Positions 40,647 through 48,880 of a stretch of 64,000 nt of DNA are shown one piece after another. Within the stretch, counting starts at the first letter, position 1. Every line of letters begins with the position of its first letter. The stretch lies in NCBI RefSeq assembly GCF_002563955.1, contig NZ_PDJE01000001.1:868001-932000 (forward strand), given 5' to 3'. The notes beneath the pieces are model-generated. The model searched no databases, was not told where the DNA came from, and saw only the letters and a list, made by a program, of their open reading frames with translations. The DNA comes from Paramicrobacterium agarici. Its GTDB lineage: Bacteria; Actinomycetota; Actinomycetes; Actinomycetales; Microbacteriaceae. Both the position numbers and the translations under genes were made by a program.

Positions 40647-41582
40647 ATGACAGACACCGTTACGCCGCTGCCGAGCACAGCATCCGCGCGCACGCGCTCT
40701 CGTCGGCTCCGACCGTCACGCGACTCCGGCCAGCGCGATCGCCCCGCGCTTCGCATAGCGAGCCACATCTTTCTGCTTCTGCTCATGCTGCTCTTTCTCG
40801 CGCCCGTGGTGTGGGCAATCGTCTCGGCGTTCAAACAGCCGAACGACATCATCACGGACCCGCTCGCCTTCGACCCGAGCGCGTTCACGTTGCAGAACTT
40901 CACCGCGATGTTCCACGACGTACCGATCGGCCACGGGTTCGTGAACACGGCGATCGTTCTCGTGGTGAAAGGGGCGATCACTCTCTTCTGTGCACCGCTC
41001 GCGGCGTTCGCCTTCGCGAAGTACGAGTTTCGAGGCAAGAACCTGCTGTTCGGCACCGTTCTCGTCACACTCATGCTGCCCGTGATCGTGCTCATCATTC
41101 CACTGCTGCTCGAGATGAAGATGCTCGGCTGGGTGAACACGTACCAGGCGCTCATTCTGCCCGGAGCCGTCGACGCCTTCGCGATCTTCTGGATGCGGCA
41201 GGTGATCAGCGCCGTTCCTGACGAACTGCTCGACGCCGCGCGCGTTGACGGCTGCAGTGAATTCGGCATCTTCTGGCGCGTGGTCGTCCCCGTCATCCGA
41301 CCGGGGCTCGCGGGCCTCGCCGTGCTGACGATCATGAACATCTACAACGACTTCGTCTGGCCCGTCGTTGTGGCCAGCTCCGAGCAGATGGCCACGCTCC
41401 AGGTCGTGCTCTCGACACTCGCGCAGAACATCACGGGCAACCGCATCGGCGCGGACTACGCCACCGTCACGGGCGAACTCCTCGCGGCAAGCTCTGTCGC
41501 ACTCATACCCCTGCTGGTGCTCTTCATCGTGCTCCAGCGTCACTTCATCAACGGCATCCTCGCAGGAAGCGTGAAAGGTTGA
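40647..41582 (+). CDS. Sugar ABC transporter permease, MalG/UgpE family
   Basis: A 311-residue partner permease from ATG 40647. After a basic N-terminus there are six hydrophobic segments. The EAA loop is PDELLDAARVDGCSEFGIFW, followed by RVVVPVIRPGLAGLA, and the C-terminus ends in QRHFINGILAGSVKG, the standard end of MalG-like proteins. The stop is 2 bp before the GH2 ATG, so uptake and hydrolysis are made together. Confidence 0.93.
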   Translation: MTDTVTPLPSTASARTRSRRLRPSRDSGQRDRPALRIASHIFLLLLMLLFLAPVVWAIVSAFKQPNDIITDPLAFDPSAFTLQNFTAMFHDVPIGHGFVNTAIVLVVKGAITLFCAPLAAFAFAKYEFRGKNLLFGTVLVTLMLPVIVLIIPLLLEMKMLGWVNTYQALILPGAVDAFAIFWMRQVISAVPDELLDAARVDGCSEFGIFWRVVVPVIRPGLAGLAVLTIMNIYNDFVWPVVVASSEQMATLQVVLSTLAQNITGNRIGADYATVTGELLAASSVALIPLLVLFIVLQRHFINGILAGSVKG

Positions 41583-41584
41583 AC

Positions 41585-43702
41585 ATGTCACTCTCCTCAC
41601 CCCAGACCGTCGTCCCGGACCAGACAGTCGAGTCGACGATTCCCCGCTCCGAGTACCCGCGGCCCGATCGTGATCGCTCAGCGCGGTGGCTGACGCTCAA
41701 CGGTCAGTGGGACTTCAGCGCCGACGGCATCGCCGCGCCGATCACAGTGCCCTTTGCGTGGGAGAGCGAAGCATCCGGAATCCACCGCACCTGGCTGGAA
41801 CGGGGCGAGTACCGGCGATCGATCGTCGTGCCCGAGGAATGGGCGGGGTCGAGCATCGTCGTGAGTTTCGGAGCCGTGCACCACCGCGCTACCGTATCGC
41901 TCGACGGTTCGCTCGTCGGCGAGCACGTCGGGGGCTACGAATCGTTCGAGTTCGACATCACGTCGTTCATTACTCCCGGAGTCGCCGCGGAAATCTCTGT
42001 TGTCGTCGATGCTCCGGCGGACAAACGCGCCATTCCACATGGTAAGCAGCGGTCGATCCCGCGCGATGACTATGACGGCGTCTCGTTTACGCCGACGTCG
42101 GGAATCTGGCAGAGTGTCTGGCTTGAGGCTCGCGGCACCACGTATGCCGAGGGCGTCGAGCTGCGCGGAGATAGCTTGAATGGCATCGACGTCGCCGTGA
42201 CGTTGTCGAGCCCGCGCGGCGCTCGCGTGACAGCCCAGGTCGAGGGAAGCGAGAGTGCTGTCACCCTGGATGCCGACGCGAACGGATGCTATCGAGGGCG
42301 CATCGACCTGCAGCATCCGCGGCTCTGGTCGCCCGAGCAGCCGCATCTCTATCGTGTGGAAGTGTCGGTCGACGACGGCCAGGGATATCCGGATGCTGTC
42401 GTCGCGACGACTGGACTTCGTCGCATCGAGACGCGGGGCGAACAACTCCTTCTCAACGGGCGGCGATTCTCAATGCGCGGTGTGCTCGACCAGGGGTACT
42501 GGGCAGACACCGGGCTGACGGCGCCGAGTGCTGACGCGTTGCGCCGCGACATCCATCTGGCACGCGAACTCGGGTACAACCTTGTGCGCAAGCATCTGAA
42601 GTTCGAAGACCCGCTGTGGCTGCACGAGGCCGACGTCACCGGCACTTTGGTCTGGGCCGAACCCGCGTGCCCGAGCCGGTTCTCCGACGAGGGTGCCCGC
42701 GCGTTCGAGGCGCAGCTGCCCGCCATGGTCGAGCGCGACGGAAACCACCCGAGCATCGTGATCTGGGGACTTTACAACGAAGAGTGGGGGCTCGATTGGG
42801 ATATTCCGGCAAGCCCCGCACGAGCCGAGGCCGCTGCCCGCGCCTACGACCGGCTGCGCGAGCTCGACGCGACGCGACCCATTGTCGAGAACTCGGGCTG
42901 GTCGCACGTCAAGAGCGATCTGGTCGACTGGCATTACTACGAGCCCGACCTGGCGACGTGGAAGCAGGCGATGGCCGACATGGCAGCAGGCGCTCGTGAA
43001 ACGTTCCCTGTCAGACTCGCTCCTGACTTCGTCGTCGACAAGTCTCTGTACGGTTCGGCCGAATTTCCGCGTCACGGCGTTCCGATCGTCAACAGCGAGT
43101 ACGGTGAGGGCTTCACAAGCCTTGAGCGCGCCTGGCATCTGCGCTGGGAGACCCAGGAGATGCGACGGCACGATCGTTTCGCCGGTTATATCTATACCGA
43201 GTTCGCCGATGTCGAGCACGAGGGTGCTGGGTTGTTGGCCGAAGATCGCCGAGCGAAGGACTGGGGCGGGTGCATCCCCGCCGATGTCAACGCTGAGACG
43301 GTTCTCATTCTCGACCTCGTGCCGCTGCGCGCCGGGGCAGACATCGAGCCTCCCGCCGAGGAGTTCACGCTCGATGTACACGTGTCGCATCACGGCGATG
43401 CCGACGTGCGGGGTGCCTTCCACGCCGCGTGGCTGCCGTTCGGAGCGCCGGTCTCCGACGTTCCCGCAGCGCAGGCAATCTCTGACGCGCTGATAGTCAC
43501 GCCGTTTGAGGTATCGGACGCTGTCAGGATCACGGTGCCGCCGGTCGCGGAACCCGCGCGGCTTCTGCTGTGGTTCGCCGACGAGTCGGGCGCGGTTCTC
43601 GCGCGCTCATTCCTCGACGCGGCCGAGGTCGAGCCGCCGAACCGACGCGGAGCCCGCCCGGGCGAGTTCGTCGGAGTCGCGCAGCCGGGAGTACCGAATT
43701 AA
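41585..43702 (+). CDS. Glycoside hydrolase family 2 protein
   Basis: A 705-residue intracellular GH2 enzyme, with no signal peptide. The start is ATG 41585 (GAAAGG upstream); TTG 41579 is an alternative. Residues about 20-185 are the jelly-roll sugar-binding domain (LNGQWDFSADG, GEYRRSIVVPEEW, GGYESFEFDITSF). An Ig-like domain follows to about 285, and a TIM barrel (NGRRFSMRGVLDQGYW) starts near 290. The acid/base is E399 (WGLYNEE) and the nucleophile E505 (VNSEYGEG). GH2 members are beta-galactosidases, -glucuronidases, -mannosidases and others, and I cannot decide which. It should hydrolyse the glycoside delivered by the LacI-controlled importer. Confidence 0.92.
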   Translation: MSLSSPQTVVPDQTVESTIPRSEYPRPDRDRSARWLTLNGQWDFSADGIAAPITVPFAWESEASGIHRTWLERGEYRRSIVVPEEWAGSSIVVSFGAVHHRATVSLDGSLVGEHVGGYESFEFDITSFITPGVAAEISVVVDAPADKRAIPHGKQRSIPRDDYDGVSFTPTSGIWQSVWLEARGTTYAEGVELRGDSLNGIDVAVTLSSPRGARVTAQVEGSESAVTLDADANGCYRGRIDLQHPRLWSPEQPHLYRVEVSVDDGQGYPDAVVATTGLRRIETRGEQLLLNGRRFSMRGVLDQGYWADTGLTAPSADALRRDIHLARELGYNLVRKHLKFEDPLWLHEADVTGTLVWAEPACPSRFSDEGARAFEAQLPAMVERDGNHPSIVIWGLYNEEWGLDWDIPASPARAEAAARAYDRLRELDATRPIVENSGWSHVKSDLVDWHYYEPDLATWKQAMADMAAGARETFPVRLAPDFVVDKSLYGSAEFPRHGVPIVNSEYGEGFTSLERAWHLRWETQEMRRHDRFAGYIYTEFADVEHEGAGLLAEDRRAKDWGGCIPADVNAETVLILDLVPLRAGADIEPPAEEFTLDVHVSHHGDADVRGAFHAAWLPFGAPVSDVPAAQAISDALIVTPFEVSDAVRITVPPVAEPARLLLWFADESGAVLARSFLDAAEVEPPNRRGARPGEFVGVAQPGVPN

Positions 43703-43808
43703 CGGTCACCGGTAGGCTGGGGGAGTTGCGTGCGCGACGGTGAGATGCAGCTTCCCCATTCGTGATGATCGTCGAAGCGCGATATCGACCGCCCCTCACG
43801 AGGAGAGC

Positions 43809-45050
43809 ATGAACGCGCGAAAGTCGGCCGCCCCACAGTCACAGGGCCCTGGGCGCCAGCGCGGGCTCATCGTTCTGCTCGGCGTCATGGCCGCGCTCGG
43901 CCCCATGACCGTCGACATGTACCTGCCGGCTCTGCCCGAGATCACGCGCGAGTTCGAGACGACCGAAGCGACAATCCAGATCACACTCACCGGGTCGCTG
44001 CTCGGCATGGGTGTCGGGTCTCTTCTGTTCGGGCCGATTTCGGATGCTCGCGGGCGACGCGTTCCGCTCATCATCGGACTGTCGATCCACGTGATCTTCT
44101 CGATCGCGTCGGCCTTCGCCGGCAACGTCGCAGCACTCATCGTCTTCCGCACCCTGCAGGGGGTCGGGTCGGCGGCGGCTCCGAGCATCGCCATGGCGAT
44201 CGTGCGCGACATCTCGCATGGCCGCGCAGCATCCGTTCGCTATTCCCTGATCATGATGGTGTCGATGTCGGCGCCGATCGTCGCGCCGCTGATCGGATCG
44301 CTGATCCTGCTCGGCACCGACTGGCACGGCATCTTCATCGCCCAGGGTGCGATGTCAGCTCTGCTCGTCGTGCTCGGACTGCTGTTTCTGCCCGAGACGC
44401 GGTCGGAGCGGATGCCGCTACGCGAGTCGCGCGTGTTCGCCGGGGCGGCATCCCTGTTCTCTGATCGCATGTTCGTGGGCGCTGCCCTGTCGCAGCTCGC
44501 GATGATGGCCGCGAGCTTCTGCTATGTCTCCGGTCTGAGCTTCGTAGCGCAGGATTGGTACGGCGTTTCGCAGCAGGCCTACGGCGCGATTCTCGCCGTC
44601 GGAGCCGTTGTGATGCTCATGATGAACCCGCTCAGCCCACTGCTGCTGCGGCGGTTCATGCCGCACAAGGTGCAGATCATCGGGCTCGTCGGCGCACTGG
44701 CATCGTCGGCGATGATCATGGTGTCTGCCGGGTGGCTTGGGCTGCCGGGCGTCACCGCGTTCGCGTGGCTGTGCATCGGGTTTCAGCAGCTCGTGATTCC
44801 GAACAACCAGGCGATGGGGTTGTTCAATCATGCGCCGCGCGCGGGAATGGCCGCCGCCCTGATCGGCACGGCAGGCACGATCGGCGCGGCTTTGTCTGCC
44901 CCGCTGCTCGGCCTCGCCGGAACCGACAACGGCTTCAACATGGGCTTCGGCATGTTCGCGTTCTACGCGACGTCGCTCGCGGCATCCGTGTTCGTCATCG
45001 GCTTCAAGAACGACGATCTGACGACGCGGCCTGTGCCGATCGTGCGGTAG
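43809..45050 (+). CDS. MFS multidrug exporter, Bcr/CflA family
   Basis: A 413-residue, 12-segment proton-driven exporter from ATG 43809 (GAGGAGA upstream). Motifs of the Bcr/CflA group are MTVDMYLPALPEITREF at segment 1, LLFGPISDARGRRVPLIIGL in loop 2-3, and TLQGVGSAAAPSIAMAIVRD in segment 4. It should export amphiphilic drugs or metabolites. TAGGCT in the preceding gap is a possible -10, but no -35 is clear. It is unrelated to the sugar operon before it. Confidence 0.9.
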   Translation: MNARKSAAPQSQGPGRQRGLIVLLGVMAALGPMTVDMYLPALPEITREFETTEATIQITLTGSLLGMGVGSLLFGPISDARGRRVPLIIGLSIHVIFSIASAFAGNVAALIVFRTLQGVGSAAAPSIAMAIVRDISHGRAASVRYSLIMMVSMSAPIVAPLIGSLILLGTDWHGIFIAQGAMSALLVVLGLLFLPETRSERMPLRESRVFAGAASLFSDRMFVGAALSQLAMMAASFCYVSGLSFVAQDWYGVSQQAYGAILAVGAVVMLMMNPLSPLLLRRFMPHKVQIIGLVGALASSAMIMVSAGWLGLPGVTAFAWLCIGFQQLVIPNNQAMGLFNHAPRAGMAAALIGTAGTIGAALSAPLLGLAGTDNGFNMGFGMFAFYATSLAASVFVIGFKNDDLTTRPVPIVR

Positions 45051-45076
45051 ACGGATGCTGGTACCCTTCACGTCCG

Positions 45077-45451
45077 TCAGCGGGCGACCGGGGTGAAGAA
45101 GTTCACGAGGTTGCCGTCGGGGTCGCGAAAGAGTAGCGAGCGGTTTCCCCACGGCATCGTCGTGGGTTCATTCACGAAGTCGTCGACGACGTCGCGCAGC
45201 GTCGGGAAGACCGCATCGACGTCGTCCACACGAAAGTCGATGATGACCGAACGGTTCGCCCGCGGCTCGGCCGAACCTGCGCCCAAGAGAGGGACGGTGG
45301 CCGAGCTGGCGAACGCGAGCGTTCCAGAGTCGGTGCGCAGCTCGGCGAAGAGTTCATGCAGCTGCGTTGTCTTGATGCCGGTGATGCGCTCGTAGAAATT
45401 GACGAGGCGTGCGACGTCGTCGGTGATGATGCGAGTTGCGGTCAGGTCCAT
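45077..45451 (-). CDS. VOC family (glyoxalase-like) protein
   Basis: A 124-residue single-unit vicinal-oxygen-chelate protein with two beta-alpha-beta-beta-beta modules: ARLVNFYERITGIKT with LHELFAELRTDSGTLAFAS, and FRVDDVDAVFPTLRDVVD with NRSLLFRDPDGNLVNFF. The terminal DPDGNLVNFF is the standard signature. The substrate is unknown; relatives include glyoxalases and antibiotic-binding or -modifying proteins. It is divergent from a WYL-domain regulator with an inverted repeat between them. Confidence 0.88.
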   Translation of the reverse strand: MDLTATRIITDDVARLVNFYERITGIKTTQLHELFAELRTDSGTLAFASSATVPLLGAGSAEPRANRSVIIDFRVDDVDAVFPTLRDVVDDFVNEPTTMPWGNRSLLFRDPDGNLVNFFTPVAR

Positions 45452-45505
45452 TATGGGTCTCCGTTCTGAGTCACGACGAGTTGCCGTGCGGACAACGGTA
45501 TGAGC

Positions 45506-45532
45506 AATACCGGACAGATCTCGCCCGGTATT
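45506..45532. promoter_or_regulatory. Inverted repeat between VOC gene and WYL regulator
   Basis: AATACCGG (45506-45513) and CCGGTATT (45525-45532) are perfect 8-bp arms with an 11-bp centre, within the 97-bp divergent gap and 17 bp before the regulator start codon. YafY/DeoR-type regulators commonly bind such sites beside a divergent VOC gene. Confidence 0.6.
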
Positions 45533-45548
45533 CTGAGATCATTGAGAC

Positions 45549-46523
45549 ATGAGCACGTCGACGTCGCGAGTGCTGCAGCTGCTCGAGCTTCTGCAGACAG
45601 CGGGAACGCGCTCGGTCGGCGAACTCGCTGAACGTCTCGATGTCGATGAACGCACTGTCCGACGTTATGTGGGTCACCTTCGAGAGCTCGAGATACCCGT
45701 TGAGACAGTTCGCGGCCGCTACGGCGGTTACCGTATTGCCGCGGGTCTTCGAATGCCGCCGCTCATGCTCAGCGACGACGAAGCGCTCGCCGTAGTACTC
45801 GGACTGCTGCACGCGCAATCGTCTCCCGCGGCATCGACCACGGCCATGCAGACCGCGATGTCGAAGGTGCGGCGCTCGCTTCCAGCTGAGTCGGCTCGCA
45901 AGCTCGGCGTTCTGCTGAGCACGGCTGCGTTCGCCGATGATCGAGACGTCTTCGTGCCCGATGCCGGAATACTGCTGACGGCAGCCGAGGCCGTGCGTCG
46001 GCGGCAACCGATCGAGCTGCGCTACCGTTCGCGCGACGGCGAGCCGTCGAAACGGACGGTGCACCCGTACGATCTGATTGCCTTCTCGGGGCGCTGGTAC
46101 CTGGTCGCGTTCGACGTTGGCCGGGGAGCAGAGAGACGCTTCCGTCTCGACCGCATCGCAACGGCCCGCACCGTCTCGGGAACGTTCGCGCCGCCGAAAC
46201 CACGTGACCAAGCGGCAGCGACGCGTCTCGTCGACGACTTCGCGGGAGCAGACTATGCCTGGCACGTGAAGCTGCGCGTGAACGCTGGTCGCGAGCACAT
46301 TCGCGCTCATCTGCCGGCGAGCGTTGCTCGGCTCGAACCGCTTCTGGATGACGGGTCGGAGGGCGCGTGGCATCGCGTCGAGATCAATGCCGCGAGCCTC
46401 GAGTGGCTCCCGCCCGTGATCATTGCGCTCGGATGCCCCGTCATCGTCGATCAACCCGCAGAGCTTCGCACGCTCATTGCCGACGTGGCGTCGCGACTTC
46501 GCGATATCGCGGCGTCACCGTGA
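45549..46523 (+). CDS. WYL domain-containing (YafY-type) transcriptional regulator
   Basis: A 324-residue regulator. Residues about 5-60 are an HTH_11 winged helix (SVGELAERLDVDERTVRRYV). Residues about 140-215 are the WYL domain (IELRYRSRDGEPSKRTVHPY, SGRWYLVAFD, RRFRLDRI). A C-terminal extension (WYL C-terminal domain) follows. WYL domains sense nucleic acids or nucleotide-like ligands. It is divergent from, and probably represses, the VOC gene. Confidence 0.9.
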   Translation: MSTSTSRVLQLLELLQTAGTRSVGELAERLDVDERTVRRYVGHLRELEIPVETVRGRYGGYRIAAGLRMPPLMLSDDEALAVVLGLLHAQSSPAASTTAMQTAMSKVRRSLPAESARKLGVLLSTAAFADDRDVFVPDAGILLTAAEAVRRRQPIELRYRSRDGEPSKRTVHPYDLIAFSGRWYLVAFDVGRGAERRFRLDRIATARTVSGTFAPPKPRDQAAATRLVDDFAGADYAWHVKLRVNAGREHIRAHLPASVARLEPLLDDGSEGAWHRVEINAASLEWLPPVIIALGCPVIVDQPAELRTLIADVASRLRDIAASP

Positions 46524-46591
46524 GGCGGCGTGCCGGCGCACCCGATCGGACCTAAGGCGCGACCGTGCGGGAGAGCGCCGTGCCCGAGTCG

Positions 46592-48646
46592 CTAACTGCG
46601 CTTGCGAGCGAAGCGTCGCGTCGCGACGAGACCAGCTCCGAGCAGCAAGAGTGCTGCCGCGAGGCCCAGTGGCCACGCAATATCGGCGCCCGTCACCGGG
46701 AGGTCGCTCGCGGCATCCGTGCTCGAATCATCATTTGCCGCTCCGTCTGATCCGGTACCCGGAGCGTCGGTAGAACCGTCGTCACCTGCGCCCGGGTCGT
46801 CGCCCTCGCCCGGGTCGGTGGGCTCCGGCGTCGGGGTCGGCGTTTCTGTGGCAGCATCCGTCGTCAGTTCCCAGTTCTCAACGAAGAAGTCGGCGGGGTC
46901 GATTGTGCCGCGCTCGCTGGCCCAGTCGATCAGCAGCTGACGAATCTCGAGACGTTCGTCATACACGACAGGCGCGTCGGCGACGTTGGGGAACGCCCCA
47001 CCACCGCTCTGGCGGTAGTTGTTGACGGCAAGCACGAACGTGTCGTCGGCGGCAACGGGTGTGCCATCGGGGTGCGCGAGGTCGAGAATGCGCTCACCGA
47101 CCGGCTGTGAAATATCGATGGTGTAGCTGAGGCCCGTCAGAACGTCGTAGTTGTAGTCGGGAACGCCGTCCGGACGGTCGGGATACACGGCGTTCGTGCC
47201 GGTTGCGGGGTCGAACTCCGCGCCGGGCTCAGTCTGCACGAAGTAGCGGGCTGAGTACTCGAGGTACTCGGCGATCTCGGCACCGGTCATCTGCACGCCG
47301 ACGAGCGTGTTCTCGTAGATGTACAGTCCAGCGATGTCGCGAATCGTCACCTCGCCCTCGGGGAACAGCGCGGTGCGCGAGAACGGAGAGGCTTGGGAAA
47401 TCACGGGAACGTCGGCGTACTCGGTGCCGTCGAGCGCAGCATCCACGGTTTCTAGCTGGATGCTGTTGATGAAGTCGATGATCGCGGTGTCTTCGTAACG
47501 CGAGGTCGCTGCGGGCAGCTCTTCCACCGAATCGGCGACGGGCGTGTTGACGTACTCGATTGTCGCCTCGTGCTCCTCGCTGATGACCTCGAGCACCTGC
47601 GGGTCTTCGGGCGTTCCGTCGGTGCCGTAATGCGGTGTGACGACGGGAGCGTATCCGTCTGACCAGTCCACCTCGAACCCGTCGGCGGTTGGAGCGAGGC
47701 TCAGTGTGACTTCGCTGACGCTGCGCGCCCAGTAGTTGGGCTGTGTGATGAGCGTCTGCTCGCCCGCCGTGTTTGTGATGAGGGTCTGCGGTTCGTCCTG
47801 GTGGCTGTGGCCCGCGACGAGAACGTCGATTCCCGGCACCTGGAAGGCGATGTTGTTCGCGACGTCTTCGTTGAGGTCTGCGGGGTCGTACGCGTCATCC
47901 GGCACTGTTCCCTGACCGGTGTGCGCGAGAACCACGACGACGTCTGCCTGAGCATCCACCTCGGGGACCCATTGCTTGGCGGCCTCGACCATGTCTTGGA
48001 ATTCGAGGATGCCCTCGACGTGCTGCTTGTCCCAGATGCGCACGCCCGGCGTGACGAGCCCGATGACGCCGATCGTCACCTGTTTGCCGTCGATCTCGCG
48101 GTCGATGAGCGTGTAGGGATCGTGGTAGGGCTCACCTGTTGCAGCGTCGATGACGTTGGCGCCGAGCAGCGGTGCCTCGAGGTCTTCGTCGTAGGCCTGC
48201 AGCAGGTCGAGGCCGTAGTTGTACTCGTGGTTGCCGACGACCTGCGCGTCGTACCCGATGGTGTCGAATACCTGGGCCATTGGATGCTCGATGGTGTCGT
48301 TCAGTACGGAATCGCGGCTGTCGCCGTAGCCGTAGAGGTAGGTCAGCGGCGTTCCCTGAATCGCGTCGCCGTTGTCGAGAACCACGACCGATTCGTCGCC
48401 TTTCTCGGCCCGCACATCGTCGACGACGGAGGCGACGCGTGAGAGTCCCAGGGAGTCGTCGGTGGGGTACGGCGCGTTCTGAAAGTAGTCCCAGTCGGCG
48501 ACATGCCCGTGGGTATCGGTTGTGGCGAGCAACGTGAGCTCGACGCCGCCTGGGGGCGTCGCGGCATTCGCCGCGGTTGGTGCGATGAGTGCTGTGCCAA
48601 GAACGGCAAGCGTGCTGACGAGGGCGACGCGGCGTGCGGCGGGCAT
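46592..48646 (-). CDS. Sortase-anchored bifunctional 2',3'-cyclic-nucleotide phosphodiesterase/5'-nucleotidase
   Basis: A 684-residue secreted protein. A signal peptide (VALVSTLAVLGTALIAPTAA, then NAA) precedes a metallophosphatase domain with all motifs: ATTDTHGH, LDNGDAIQGTP, VGNHEYNYG, VLAHTGQG and VAGHSHQD. The C-terminal 5'-nucleotidase domain spans about residues 370-580 (FINSIQLETVD, VNNYRQSGGGAFP). A Thr/Pro/Asp/Gly-rich linker leads to LPVTGADI, a hydrophobic helix and a basic tail, which form a sortase anchor. It should liberate phosphate and nucleosides from extracellular nucleotides at the cell surface. It is monocistronic. Confidence 0.92.
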   Translation of the reverse strand: MPAARRVALVSTLAVLGTALIAPTAANAATPPGGVELTLLATTDTHGHVADWDYFQNAPYPTDDSLGLSRVASVVDDVRAEKGDESVVVLDNGDAIQGTPLTYLYGYGDSRDSVLNDTIEHPMAQVFDTIGYDAQVVGNHEYNYGLDLLQAYDEDLEAPLLGANVIDAATGEPYHDPYTLIDREIDGKQVTIGVIGLVTPGVRIWDKQHVEGILEFQDMVEAAKQWVPEVDAQADVVVVLAHTGQGTVPDDAYDPADLNEDVANNIAFQVPGIDVLVAGHSHQDEPQTLITNTAGEQTLITQPNYWARSVSEVTLSLAPTADGFEVDWSDGYAPVVTPHYGTDGTPEDPQVLEVISEEHEATIEYVNTPVADSVEELPAATSRYEDTAIIDFINSIQLETVDAALDGTEYADVPVISQASPFSRTALFPEGEVTIRDIAGLYIYENTLVGVQMTGAEIAEYLEYSARYFVQTEPGAEFDPATGTNAVYPDRPDGVPDYNYDVLTGLSYTIDISQPVGERILDLAHPDGTPVAADDTFVLAVNNYRQSGGGAFPNVADAPVVYDERLEIRQLLIDWASERGTIDPADFFVENWELTTDAATETPTPTPEPTDPGEGDDPGAGDDGSTDAPGTGSDGAANDDSSTDAASDLPVTGADIAWPLGLAAALLLLGAGLVATRRFARKRS

Positions 48647-48880
48647 GTGGTCCTTTCGAGGGCCAAGATCCAGTTGTGTGCCGCCACACTATCGGCGGAG
48701 CGTGAACTGGGGAAGACCTGAATCTGTCGAATCAGGGATTCGCCCCCCCGCTCATTCGAGCAAAGCGAGAACTGTACAGAATTATGCGGCGTCGTTCAGC
48801 GGCCGGTCGACGCCCTCTCTGCCGGTTCGCTCGGCCTCGAAAGTGAGAGCGACCGTCGAACCCTTCGCGAGGCGCGACCG
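48647..48880. other. Intergenic region between nucleotidase and transketolase genes, nothing recognised
   Basis: This 234-bp gap must contain the nucleotidase promoter and the end of the transketolase transcript. I see no clear hairpin with a T-tract and no coding remnant that I can defend. Confidence 0.4.

Noticed and set aside
48781..48880. Coding fragment after the transketolase stop codon
   Set aside because: About 30 open codons follow in frame and look faintly like a beta-rich C-terminus, but I could not match a family and such runs are frequent at this GC content.
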